Below are positions 7,785 through 19,118 of a DNA stretch of 64,000 nt, one piece after another. The DNA is from Myxococcales bacterium (GTDB lineage Bacteria > Myxococcota_A > Polyangia > Polyangiales > Ga0077539), in NCBI GenBank assembly GCA_013298625.1, contig JAAFIF010000004.1, forward strand, positions 111,878-175,877, written 5' to 3'. The translations under genes and the position numbers were made by a program. The notes under the pieces were generated by a model. The model made no database searches, was not told the DNA's origin, and saw only the letters and a list, made by a program, of their open reading frames with translations. The number at the start of each line of letters is the position of its first letter. Within the stretch, counting starts at the first letter, position 1.

Positions 7785-8863
7785 CCCTCCGCGTCAGCAA
7801 GCTCGTCGTCCGCGGCTTTCGCAACCTCGCCGCCGTCGCCGTCGAGCCCGACCCTCGCTCGAACCTCTTCGTCGGCGCAAACGGCCAGGGAAAGACCTCT
7901 CTCCTCGAGGCCGTCGACTTCGTCGCCACCCTGCGCTCGTTTCGCGGCGCGACCCGCTCGCAGCTCATCGGCCACGGCGTCGCCCAGGCCGCAGCGCGCA
8001 TGGTGGTGGAGGGCGGCGAGAGCGAGCACGAGTTTCGCGTCACGCTCGACCGCAAGACCCGCGAGGTCTCGCTCGACGGAAAGCGCCCCGAGCGCGCCGT
8101 GCATTACTACGGCGCCGCCGCGTGCGTGGTCTTTCACCCGCAAGACCTCGACCTCGTGCGCGGCGCGCCAGACCTTCGCCGACGCTTGCTCGACCGCATC
8201 CTCGTGCGCGTCGTCGACGGCTACGGCGAAGCCCTGCGCTCCTACGCGCGCGCCCTCAAGTCCCGCAACGCCGTCCTGCGCTCTGCGACGCCCGACCCGC
8301 GCGCCATCGCCGCGTACGATCCCATGCTGGCCCGCTACGGAAGCGCCATCATCCGCGCCCGACTCGCGCTCACCGACGAGCTGCTCCCCGCGGCGCGCGC
8401 CGCGGCCGACGACATCGCGCTCTCGGGCAGCGAGGTCTCGATCGCCTACCGAACGAAGTCCCCCACCGACGCAGAGGCCTACCGCGAAGCCCTCGCCCGC
8501 GCGATCGACGCAGACCGCGCGCGCATGTCCACCACGCTCGGACCGCACGCCGACGACGTGGTGATCAAATGGAGCGGCCGCGTCGCCCGCGACGTCGCCA
8601 GCCAGGGCCAGACCCGCGCGATCGCCCTCGCCCTGCGCCTCGCTGAGCTCGAAGTGCTGCGCGCCCGCTCGGGCCGCACCCCGTGGCTCTTGCTCGACGA
8701 CGTCTCCAGCGAGCTCGATCGCGAGCGCACCGAACGCCTCTTCGCCCGCATCGCCTCGCTCGAAGCCCAGCTCTGGGTCACCACCACCGACCCTGCCATC
8801 GCTGCCCTGCTCCCGAGCGCCACCCGCTTTACCGTGCACGCAGGCAACGTCACGCGCGGGTAA
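7781..8863 (+). CDS. recF: DNA replication/repair protein RecF
   Basis: 360 residues, normal RecF length. Walker A GANGQGKTS is at residues 32-40, an SMC-like signature near 273 (SQGQTRAIALALRL), and Walker B with D-loop LLLDDVSSELD at 303-313. RecF is an ABC-type ATPase that helps load RecA at single-strand gaps together with RecO and RecR. The GTG start is set by the 4-base overlap with the preceding gene and by the conserved N-terminus (LRVSKLVVRGFRN). gyrB, often its direct neighbour, lies 6.3 kb away because two large surface-protein genes intervene. Confidence 0.97.
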   Translation: MTLRVSKLVVRGFRNLAAVAVEPDPRSNLFVGANGQGKTSLLEAVDFVATLRSFRGATRSQLIGHGVAQAAARMVVEGGESEHEFRVTLDRKTREVSLDGKRPERAVHYYGAAACVVFHPQDLDLVRGAPDLRRRLLDRILVRVVDGYGEALRSYARALKSRNAVLRSATPDPRAIAAYDPMLARYGSAIIRARLALTDELLPAARAAADDIALSGSEVSIAYRTKSPTDAEAYREALARAIDADRARMSTTLGPHADDVVIKWSGRVARDVASQGQTRAIALALRLAELEVLRARSGRTPWLLLDDVSSELDRERTERLFARIASLEAQLWVTTTDPAIAALLPSATRFTVHAGNVTRG

Positions 8864-9011
8864 TTCACTGCGCTGAGCGACGACCCTGGAGAACGCGCTG
8901 ACATCGCAATGAGTGCGGGATTCTCGCAATCAATGCGATGCCGCCGCGGTGTTGCTGCGGTCGAATGATCGATACGCTGTGCGCTGGCGTCGCGGCGCAG
9001 AGCCGCGCGCC

Positions 9012-9031
9012 AAGAGGAGGCTTCAATCTTG
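9012..9031 (+). promoter_or_regulatory. Strong ribosome-binding site for a TTG start
   Basis: AGAGGAGG at 9013-9020 is followed 8 bases later by TTG (9029-9031). No ATG or GTG nearby would preserve the signal peptide, so the site decides the start of the 955-residue surface protein. Confidence 0.65.
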
Positions 9032-11896
9032 AGAACCCGATGGTTGTTCTTGCTGTCGCTGCTCGCGGTCTTCGCGATCAGTCACAGCGCGTGGGCGCAG
9101 TGTCCACCGAGCGCGCCGACCTTCGTGCTGCCGGGCGCCGGCGGATACTCGGTCGACGAGGGATCGACGATCAACGTCTCGGTCAGCGGCAGCGGCCCGG
9201 TGTTCGAGTGGGACACCGACTGCGACGGCGTCACTGCTTCGCGCGGTGATCTGCTGGGCGCGAGCACGTTCGTGTACACCGCGAAGAACCGCGACGGAGA
9301 CAGCGCGCAGCGGCTGTGCGTGCGCGGCTTCAACCCGACGTGCGCAGCGGGGCAGCAGTTCGGCGCCGTCGCCCGCGTCGACGTGCGCGTGCGCAACGTC
9401 GCGCCGACGATCACCACGAACCTCCTCGCCGTCGCGAGCGTGGGCAACGCGTACGGCTTTCAGCTCGCGGCGACGGACCCCGCGAATCCTCCTGTCGCGG
9501 CGTCGACGCTCGACGCGTTTACGTGGAGCGCGACGGGCCTCCCGATGGGGCTCGCGATCAACGCGATGACGGGCTTGATCTCGGGGACGCCCGCGATGGG
9601 CACCGCGGGCTCGCACTCGGTCACGGTCACCGTGATCGACGGCGACGGCGGAACGGTCTCGCGCATGTACACGCTGGTCGTCGCCGCCACGGGGACGAAC
9701 CAGCCCTGCCCCACGCCGGTGATCGCCGGCGCAGGCGGCGTGGTCCTGACCGTGGACGAAGGCGCGACCACCACCCTGATGGCTCGCATCGTGGACTCGA
9801 TGTGCGCGTGCCGCGTCGCGTGGGACGTCGGCTGCGACAACAGCGTCGACCTGGTCGACGGCTCGATCACGGTGTCCGCGGTCGGCCTCGACGGCCCTGG
9901 CGGAATCCGCGTGTGCGCCCTCGCGATCCCGGTCGCTCCGATGGGCATGCAGCTCGTGTGCGCTCGCACCGCCAACGTCCCTGCGCCGCTCACCGTCGCG
10001 AACGTCGCGCCGACGATCACCACGGCGATGCTGCCCAACGGCGCTGTGGGCAGCGCGTACGTCGCGCAGGTGCTCGCGAGCGACCCGGCCAATCCGCCGA
10101 ACGCCTCGGGCATTCAAGACCCCTTCGTGTGGAGCTCGACCGCGCTTCCGCCGGGCCTCGCGCTCGACGCCAACACCGGCGTGATCTCCGGAACGCCCAC
10201 GATGGCCGGGACGTTCATGGTGCGCTTCACCGTGATCGACGGTGACGGAGGATCGACCACGGTCACGCTCACCATCGTGATCAGCGCGGTCGCGCCGGGC
10301 ACGTGCCCCGCGCCCTCGTTGGTGCTCGGCCCTGGCACGGGGCCGGCCGTCGACGAAGGCGGCTCGGTGGTGTTCAACGCCACGCTCGGGCTCGTCCCCT
10401 GCGGCTGCACGATCGAGTGGGACGTCGGCTGCGACGGATCGCGCGAGGGCGCGGGCAACTCGTTCACGTTGAGCGGCGTCGACCGTGACGGACCGGACAC
10501 GGTGCGCTTGTGTTTGCGCGGCGTCCCGGGCGCGCTCGCGATGTGCGGTACGGCGTCGACGAGCGTGCCCAACGCGGTCACCGTGCGCAACGTCGCGCCC
10601 ACGATCACCACCGGCTCGCTGCCCGCGGGGACGCTCGGCAGCGCGTACACGGCCACGGTCACCGCGACGGACCCCGCCAATCCTCCCGTCGCCTCGATGA
10701 CCCGCGACGCGCTCGCGTGGACCGCCACGGGCCTGCCGCCCGGCCTCGCGATCAACGCCATGACCGGCGTGATCTCTGGAACGCCCACGACCGCCGGCGG
10801 CGCCATGGCCCGCTGCTACGACGTCACCGTCACCGCCAACGACGGCGACGGCGGCGTCACCAACCGCATGCTCCAGCTCTGCCTGATGAACACCGCGGTG
10901 ATGGCCTGCCCGGTCGCGCGCCCCAACGCCGACGGCCCCTTCTCCGTCAACGAAGGCTCGAGCGCGACGCTCTCGGTCCTCTTCGGCAGCGCAGGCGCTT
11001 GTGGCTGCACGATCGAGTGGGACTTCGACTGCAACGCCACCGTCGACGGCACCGGAACCTCCATCACCTTCGACGCCCGCGGCCTCGACGGCCCCTCGTC
11101 GCGCAACGTGTGCTGGGTCGCGCGCCCCTCGGCGATGGGCCCGTGCAACAGCGCCTCGGCGTCGAGCAACAACAACCTCCGCGTGCTCAACGTTGCGCCC
11201 ACGATCACCACGGGCTCGCTGCCCGACGCGACGCCTGGCGCGCCGTACAGCACCGTGATCGCCGCCAGTGATCCCGCGAATCCTCCCGTCGCGATGAGCG
11301 TTCAGGACCCCTTCAGCTGGTCGCTGATGGGCGCGCCTGCGTGGCTCTCGATCGACGCGTCGACCGGCACCCTCACCGGAACGCCCCCCGCCTCTGCCGC
11401 GGGCATGTCCTTCACGTTCACCGTGATCGTCGAGGACGGCGACGGCGGCCGCACGACGCGCATGTTCACCCTGCGCGTGGGCGCCGTCGTCGTGATGGAC
11501 GCAGGCGTCGACGGATCGATCGGGTCCGACGCGAGCTTGCCCGACAGCGCCGTGACCCCCGACAGCGCGGTGATGCCCGACAGCGCGGTGATCGACGATG
11601 TCGCAGCGATGCCCGACGGCAGCGCTGGTGACGACGGCTCGATCAGCAACGACGGCGCTGCGAACATCGATGGCTCGATCAGCAACGACGGCGCTGTCAG
11701 CAACGACGCCAGCGCGCGCGTGGACGCGTCGCTCACGGACATCGTCCGCCCGTCTCCGAGCGGCGGCGTGAGCGGCGACGGGACGTGCGCTTGCCGCGCC
11801 GCAGGTCACGGAAGCTCGCGCACCAACGCGCCCGCGCTGGTCGCGCTCGCGTCGCTCGCCGCCGCGCTGATCGCTCGCCGCTCGCGCCGTCGCTGA
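9029..11896 (+). CDS. Secreted He_PIG/PKD-like repeat protein, MYXO-CTERM-like tail
   Basis: 955 residues. TTG start, supported by AGAGGAGG about 8 bases upstream and by the signal peptide it exposes (MRTRWLFLLSLLAVFA, cleavage after AWA). There are four similar modules of about 195-210 residues; each has a Cys-containing PKD-like part (VDEGS, then EWDxxCDG) and a He_PIG part (VAPTITT...TDPANPP...GLPxGLAI...TGxISGTP...DGDGG). A low-complexity Asp/Ser linker (about 820-915) precedes a C-terminal TCAC motif, a hydrophobic helix and the tail ARRSRRR, as in MYXO-CTERM proteins processed by myxosortase. Surface display is inferred. It is the paralogue of the next gene. Confidence 0.88.
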   Translation: MRTRWLFLLSLLAVFAISHSAWAQCPPSAPTFVLPGAGGYSVDEGSTINVSVSGSGPVFEWDTDCDGVTASRGDLLGASTFVYTAKNRDGDSAQRLCVRGFNPTCAAGQQFGAVARVDVRVRNVAPTITTNLLAVASVGNAYGFQLAATDPANPPVAASTLDAFTWSATGLPMGLAINAMTGLISGTPAMGTAGSHSVTVTVIDGDGGTVSRMYTLVVAATGTNQPCPTPVIAGAGGVVLTVDEGATTTLMARIVDSMCACRVAWDVGCDNSVDLVDGSITVSAVGLDGPGGIRVCALAIPVAPMGMQLVCARTANVPAPLTVANVAPTITTAMLPNGAVGSAYVAQVLASDPANPPNASGIQDPFVWSSTALPPGLALDANTGVISGTPTMAGTFMVRFTVIDGDGGSTTVTLTIVISAVAPGTCPAPSLVLGPGTGPAVDEGGSVVFNATLGLVPCGCTIEWDVGCDGSREGAGNSFTLSGVDRDGPDTVRLCLRGVPGALAMCGTASTSVPNAVTVRNVAPTITTGSLPAGTLGSAYTATVTATDPANPPVASMTRDALAWTATGLPPGLAINAMTGVISGTPTTAGGAMARCYDVTVTANDGDGGVTNRMLQLCLMNTAVMACPVARPNADGPFSVNEGSSATLSVLFGSAGACGCTIEWDFDCNATVDGTGTSITFDARGLDGPSSRNVCWVARPSAMGPCNSASASSNNNLRVLNVAPTITTGSLPDATPGAPYSTVIAASDPANPPVAMSVQDPFSWSLMGAPAWLSIDASTGTLTGTPPASAAGMSFTFTVIVEDGDGGRTTRMFTLRVGAVVVMDAGVDGSIGSDASLPDSAVTPDSAVMPDSAVIDDVAAMPDGSAGDDGSISNDGAANIDGSISNDGAVSNDASARVDASLTDIVRPSPSGGVSGDGTCACRAAGHGSSRTNAPALVALASLAAALIARRSRRR

Positions 11897-12093
11897 GCGC
11901 TTCTCTGGGGGGCTCGCTCGCGTCGCTGGGCGCGCGATGAACGAATTGCGCCGCTCGCGCAACGCGCTCGCGAGCCGGTGTTTTCAGCGGTCTTCTCCGC
12001 GTCGTCGCGTCGAGATATCCTGCAGTTTTGCGCGCTGATTCATCGCGCGCGCCCGCTGGTCTTTTGCTCGTTCTGCGGCACACTTGCGGCGCT

Positions 12094-14937
12094 ATGAAGA
12101 GTGATCGAACTCGTCTTTTGTTCGCGTTCTCGGCCATCGCGTTCGTCGCGGCCGCTGGAGAAGCGCAGGCTCAATGTCCGCCGGTCGCGCCGACCGGAGT
12201 CAACGCTGTGATCGCGCCGTCGCTCACCGTCAACGAGGGCGCGGCGATCTCCGTCAGCGCCGCGGGCGGTGGTCCCACGTTCGAGTGGGACACCGACTGT
12301 GATGGCGTGACGGCGTCGCGCGGCGACGGCTTGTTCGGCACGACGTTCGTCGCGAGCGCGGTCGATCGCGACGGGACGCTGGGCGCGTCGTTTCCGCTCT
12401 GCGTGCGCAGCGTCAACCCGACGTGCCCCGCGGCGATGCGCACGAGCGCGCCGTTTCGCGCGACGATCACCGTCGCCAACGCGGACCCGACGATCACCAC
12501 CAACGCGCTTCCCAACGGCGCCGTCGGCCGCGCGTACAGCTTTCGCGTGCAGGCCACGGACCCCGCCAACCCGCCGCGCGCGAGCATGGCGCGCGACGTC
12601 CTCACGTGGAGCGCCACCAACCTCCCCGCAGGCTTGAGCATCGACAGCGCCACCGGCGAAATCAGCGGAATGCCCACGGCCGCGGGCAACTTCGTCGTGC
12701 GCCTGCGCGTCGCCGACGGCGACGGAGGCATCGCGATCGCCGACGTCTCGATGGACGTCGCGATGACCGCGTCCGCCATGATGTGCCCGGTCCCCGTCCT
12801 CACCACCAGCGGGACGATCGCTGTCGACGAGGGCGGCATCGCGGCGCTCGGCGCGCGCGTCAACATCAACCCCTGTCGCTGCAGCGTGGGCTGGGACGTC
12901 GGCTGCGACGGCACGACCGAGACCTTCGGCTCGTCGTTCACGCTCAGCGCAGCGGGTCGCGACGGACCTGCGACCGAGCGATTGTGCATTCGCTCGTTCG
13001 CCATCGGAGTGACCGCGTCGAACCAGTGCGTGGGCTCGTCGACCGAGCTCACCATCGGCGGCGCCGCGGGCATCGCGGTCAACAACGTCGCGCCCTCGAT
13101 CCTCACGTCGAGCGTGCCCAACGGCATCGTCGGCAGCACCTACGCGATCGCCGTGGTCGCCTCGGATCCCGCGAATCCACCGATCGCCTCGGGCATTCAA
13201 GACGCGTTCACGTGGAGCGCGACGGGCCTGCCCGCGGGCCTCTCGATCGACCCCGCGACGGGAGTGATCTTCGGCACGCCCACGGCTGCGGGCTCGTTCA
13301 TGAGCACGGTCACGGTGCGCGACGACAACGGCGGGACGATCTCTCGCCCGATTCCGATCATCATCGACGCTGCGGCCGCGATGGGCACGTGCCCGACGGC
13401 CACCGTGGTGAGCCCTGGCCCTGCGGGCATCGTCGTGGCCGAGGGCGGAGCCAACACCGTCAACTCGTCGATCGGCGGCGACGCGTGCGGCTGCACGGTC
13501 GAGTGGGACTTGAACTGCGACAGCACCGTGGACGGCGCTGGATCGAGCTTCAACATCTCTGGCGTCAACCGCGATGGAGCGTCGACGTTTACGCTGTGTC
13601 ACCGCACGATTCCGAGCATGGGCGGGATGTGCACGACAGCGTCGGCGCGCTCGACCAACACGGTCAACGTGAGCAACGTCGCGCCGACGGTCACGACCGT
13701 CTCGCTTCCGGTGGGCACGCTCGACGTCGCGTACACCGCGATGTTGACCGCGTCGGACCCGGCGAATCCGCCGCTCGCCTCGATGGAGCGCGACCCGATC
13801 TCTTGGGGCGCCATCGGCCTCCCTCCGGGCCTCGTCCTCAACGCGAGCACCGGCGCGATCACCGGAACGCCCGACAGCATGGCCGGCGCCACCGAGCGCT
13901 GCTACCCGGTGACCGTCACCGCGAGTGACGGTGACGGCGGCTCGACGAACCGAACGCTCGACCTGTGCTTGCTCTCCACCGCTGCCATGGTGTGCCCGAC
14001 CGCTACGACGGCGGGGCCCTTCATGGCAACCGAGGGCGCGACGGCATCGCTCGCGGTCACCTTTGGCGCCGGCGGCGCGTGCGGCTGCGAGGTCGCGTGG
14101 GACTTCAACTGCGACGGGATCGTGGACTCGACGGGGACGAGCACGATGTTCAACACCGCGGGCTTCGACGGCCCGTCGACGCGCGCTGTGTGCTGGGTCT
14201 CGCGGCCGACCGTGGGAGGCATGTGCAACGCGGCGTCCGTGCGCAGCACCAACGCGCTCAACGTGAGCAACGCCGCGCCGACGATCACCACGGCGAGCAT
14301 CCCTGGAGCGATGGCCGGCGTGGCGTACTCGACGACGATCGCCGCGACGGACCCGGCGAATCCTCCGGTCGCGAGCAGCGTTCAGGACCCGCTGGTGTGG
14401 TCGTTGATGGGCGCGCCCGCGTGGCTCTCGATCGACGCGATGTCCGGCGCGATCACGGGAACGCCCCCGGCCGGCTCTGGCGGCATGTCGTTTCCGTTCA
14501 CGGTGTCCGTGACCGACGGTGACATGGGGACGACCACGGCGATGTTGACGCTCTCGGTGATGGCCGAGGGCATGGACGCGGGCCCCGAGCCCACCGTCGA
14601 AGCAGGCGTGGACGACGCCGAAGCGGGCGCGGTGATGGACGACGCCGAGGCCTCTGTGGGCCCGGACGTTCTCGACACGGGCGTCCGTGACACTGGCATC
14701 CGCGACACGGGCATCCGCGACACGGGCATCCGCGACACGGGTGTTCGCCTGGACGCCTCGGCGGACACGGGCGTCGCCACGGACGCCTCGGCCGACGGCG
14801 GAATGGTCAGCGGCGACGGCTCGTGCGCGTGCACCGTCCCCGGCGGACCGAGCCGCTCGAGCAACGGAACCAGCGCGCTGATCGCCCTCGCGGCGGTCGC
14901 CACGGTGGTGGCCTCGCGCCGCCGCGCCCGTCGCTGA
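12094..14937 (+). CDS. Secreted He_PIG/PKD-like repeat protein, second copy
   Basis: 947 residues starting at MKSDRTRLLFAFSAIAFVAAAG with signal cleavage near AQA; a frame starting 66 bp earlier would bury the signal peptide. The architecture equals that of the preceding gene: four PKD-like plus He_PIG modules, an Asp-rich linker and a C-terminal SCAC motif, hydrophobic helix and SRRRARR tail of MYXO-CTERM type. The linker contains five DTG[IV]R pentapeptides encoded by 15-bp tandem repeats. The two genes are diverged tandem duplicates, separated by 197 bp without other features. The ligand is unknown; He_PIG and PKD domains generally occur in extracellular, often carbohydrate- or adhesion-related proteins. 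Confidence 0.87.
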   Translation: MKSDRTRLLFAFSAIAFVAAAGEAQAQCPPVAPTGVNAVIAPSLTVNEGAAISVSAAGGGPTFEWDTDCDGVTASRGDGLFGTTFVASAVDRDGTLGASFPLCVRSVNPTCPAAMRTSAPFRATITVANADPTITTNALPNGAVGRAYSFRVQATDPANPPRASMARDVLTWSATNLPAGLSIDSATGEISGMPTAAGNFVVRLRVADGDGGIAIADVSMDVAMTASAMMCPVPVLTTSGTIAVDEGGIAALGARVNINPCRCSVGWDVGCDGTTETFGSSFTLSAAGRDGPATERLCIRSFAIGVTASNQCVGSSTELTIGGAAGIAVNNVAPSILTSSVPNGIVGSTYAIAVVASDPANPPIASGIQDAFTWSATGLPAGLSIDPATGVIFGTPTAAGSFMSTVTVRDDNGGTISRPIPIIIDAAAAMGTCPTATVVSPGPAGIVVAEGGANTVNSSIGGDACGCTVEWDLNCDSTVDGAGSSFNISGVNRDGASTFTLCHRTIPSMGGMCTTASARSTNTVNVSNVAPTVTTVSLPVGTLDVAYTAMLTASDPANPPLASMERDPISWGAIGLPPGLVLNASTGAITGTPDSMAGATERCYPVTVTASDGDGGSTNRTLDLCLLSTAAMVCPTATTAGPFMATEGATASLAVTFGAGGACGCEVAWDFNCDGIVDSTGTSTMFNTAGFDGPSTRAVCWVSRPTVGGMCNAASVRSTNALNVSNAAPTITTASIPGAMAGVAYSTTIAATDPANPPVASSVQDPLVWSLMGAPAWLSIDAMSGAITGTPPAGSGGMSFPFTVSVTDGDMGTTTAMLTLSVMAEGMDAGPEPTVEAGVDDAEAGAVMDDAEASVGPDVLDTGVRDTGIRDTGIRDTGIRDTGVRLDASADTGVATDASADGGMVSGDGSCACTVPGGPSRSSNGTSALIALAAVATVVASRRRARR
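14674..14748 (+). repeat. Five 15-bp tandem repeats in coding sequence
   Basis: Units start at 14674, 14689, 14704, 14719 and 14734 with consensus GACACGGGCATCCGC, encoding DTGIR or DTGVR. Units 3 and 4 are identical. They lie in the spacer before the C-terminal anchor of the surface protein, a place where slippage could change stalk length. Confidence 0.9.
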
Positions 14938-14992
14938 CGAATCTACCGCGGTTTTGCTGCGGGATTCTGCGACAGAAAACGTCACCGAAAGG

Positions 14993-15022
14993 TTGCTTGG
15001 AGGGGGGGCTGGATGCTAGATA
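14993..15022 (+). promoter_or_regulatory. Possible sigma-70 promoter for gyrB
   Basis: TTGCTT at 14993-14998, an 18-bp spacer and TAGATA at 15017-15022, roughly 110 bp before gyrB. It is a weak match and is reported because the 200-bp spacer is otherwise free of features. Confidence 0.3.
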
Positions 15023-15124
15023 TTTCCTGCGAAATTGCAGGAGAATCCGGCTCGTCGCGACCGGTGCCCAGCGCAGAGTGCGCGCGAGGCACTCCGCGAG
15101 ACGAAGCGCGACCTGCCTTGCTGA

Positions 15125-17578
<2,454 letters not shown>

Positions 17579-17601
17579 CGGCGAAAACCCCCTCTCGCTG
17601 C

Positions 17602-17630
17602 TTGACAGAACGCTGGTCTGCGGGCACAAC
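17602..17630 (+). promoter_or_regulatory. Possible promoter downstream of gyrB
   Basis: A perfect TTGACA (17602-17607) is followed after 17 bp by CACAAC (17625-17630), a weak -10. It sits 68 bp before the small gene at 17698 and suggests that gene is not simply read through from gyrB. Confidence 0.35.
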
Positions 17631-17697
17631 CGCCGGCCCGTCGCCCTGTGGCGGCGTTGTTATTTCACGGACCGAATTCACTCGGGCGCAACACACC

Positions 17698-17937
17698 ATG
17701 CAGAAGCCGAAGTTCAAGACCACCGAGAAGGCCGCCTGGGTCTTCATCAACACCCGCCTCAACCCGATCGCGCGCCAGTCGATGGAGCGCCGCACCGCGA
17801 TGCGCAACGGCTACCTGACGACCGCGTCGCGCTTGCTCGGCATCGCCGAAGGTGAGCTGCCCCTGCCCTTCAAGGACGAGTCGATGTCGAAGTTCGTCGC
17901 GCGCGTCCGCAGCGCCGTGGCGCAGGGCAACGGCTGA
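17698..17937 (+). CDS. Small unrecognised protein (79 residues)
   Basis: The frame starts at ATG 17698 (MQKPKFKTTEKAAWVF) within a longer open stretch and ends before the metallo-hydrolase gene. It is basic at the N-terminus, probably helical, and has no signal peptide or membrane segment. Codon use matches the neighbours and a possible promoter lies just upstream, which together support a real gene. No family recognised. Confidence 0.6.
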   Translation: MQKPKFKTTEKAAWVFINTRLNPIARQSMERRTAMRNGYLTTASRLLGIAEGELPLPFKDESMSKFVARVRSAVAQGNG

Positions 17938-17967
17938 GCGGCGATCGCTCGGTCGAACTGCTTGGCG

Positions 17968-17976
17968 TTGTCCACA
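17968..17976 (+). promoter_or_regulatory. Isolated DnaA box
   Basis: TTGTCCACA, identical to the site at 1435-1443, lies in the 97-bp spacer before the metallo-beta-lactamase-fold gene. DnaA could regulate that gene, or the match may be chance. Confidence 0.35.
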
Positions 17977-18034
17977 GTTTGACCGGGCTCCGAGTCGGCG
18001 CGTACAGTCCGCGCTGGAGCACGAGTCGGCCCTG

Positions 18035-18880
18035 ATGTTTCGCTGCACGTTCTGGGGTGTCCGAGGGAGCATTCCTTCGCCGGGATCACTCACCGCGGGC
18101 GTGGGCGGCAATACGAGCTGCGTCGAAGTCCGCGTGGGCGACGTAGTCGTGATCTTCGACGGGGGAACGGGGCTCCGTTTGCTCGGTGACAAGCTCCTGA
18201 AAGAGCTGCCCGTCACCGCGCACTTGTTCTTCTCGCACGTGCACTGGGATCACATCCAAGGGTTTCCCTTCTTTGTCCCAGCGTTTCTGCGAGGAAACAC
18301 GTTCTTCCTCTACGGCGCTCGGTCGGTCACCGCCACGCTCGAAGAGACGCTCGCCGGGCAGATGAACTACCCGAACTTCCCCGTTCGCCTCAGCGAGATG
18401 GGCAGCAAAATGCACTTCCGCGACCTGCACGAGCGCGAAGAAGTCCTGCTCGGCGCCGAAGGCTCGGTCAAAGTGTTCGGCGTACCCGGCAACCACCCCA
18501 ACGGCGTCTTCGCCTACCGCATCGAGCACAACGGCCGCTCGCTCGTGTACGCCACGGACACCGAACACTACGCGGTCCCCGACCCCAACATCCTCTCGAT
18601 CGCCCGCGGCGCCGACGTCTTCATCTACGACTCGCAGTACACCCCCGAGGAGTACTCCGGTGAGGGCGGCCGCATGCCCAAGGTCGGCTGGGGGCACTCG
18701 ACCATGATCGAAGGCGCAAACCTCGCCCGGCTCGCCGGCGTGAAGCGCTACGTGCTCTTTCACCACGACCCCAACCAGAGCGACGACGACGTCGCTGACA
18801 AAGAGCGCCGCGCCCGCGAGGTGTTTCCCAACTCCGTCGCCGCTCGCGAAGGCCTCGTCATCGACCTCGACGCGCTCTGA
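18035..18880 (+). CDS. MBL-fold metal-dependent hydrolase
   Basis: 281 residues from MFRCTFWGVRGSIPSPG; this start is conserved in the family of MBL-fold hydrolases beginning FWGVRGSIP. Metal ligands are visible: HVHWDH (HxHxDH, about residues 68-73), a later His in VPGNHPNG, Asp in YATDTEH and His near the end in GHSTM and LFHHDP. It is a cytoplasmic phosphodiesterase- or hydrolase-type enzyme; the substrate cannot be told. It lacks a signal peptide and is not overlapped by a partner gene. A DnaA-box-like sequence lies in its upstream spacer. Confidence 0.85.
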   Translation: MFRCTFWGVRGSIPSPGSLTAGVGGNTSCVEVRVGDVVVIFDGGTGLRLLGDKLLKELPVTAHLFFSHVHWDHIQGFPFFVPAFLRGNTFFLYGARSVTATLEETLAGQMNYPNFPVRLSEMGSKMHFRDLHEREEVLLGAEGSVKVFGVPGNHPNGVFAYRIEHNGRSLVYATDTEHYAVPDPNILSIARGADVFIYDSQYTPEEYSGEGGRMPKVGWGHSTMIEGANLARLAGVKRYVLFHHDPNQSDDDVADKERRAREVFPNSVAAREGLVIDLDAL

Positions 18881-19118
18881 GCGCCTGACGGACGTCGCGT
18901 CGGGGGATTGTGAGACTCGTTCCCGCAAGGATTGCTGTGGGTTCGGCCTCGTCCGAACACGTTACCGGGGTGCAGGAGCTGCGTGTGCGGCGTCGTGGAC
19001 CCCCGTGCGGCACATTGGCTGCGCAATCTGCACTCGATTGTGCACGCGCTGCATGATCACCGCGTGTTGACGCGCCGATGGCACACCGCGTGAACGCACG
19101 GCGTGCGCGGAGGTTTCA

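Noticed and set aside
14674..14748. CRISPR-like array
   Set aside because: Units of 15 bp follow directly on each other without spacers and are in frame in a coding sequence.
12040..14985. 981-residue open frame on the minus strand, opposite the second surface protein
   Set aside because: It is a shadow: Arg/His/Asp-rich without any domain, whereas the plus strand has a signal peptide, repeated modules and an anchor. The same applies to 9023-11962.
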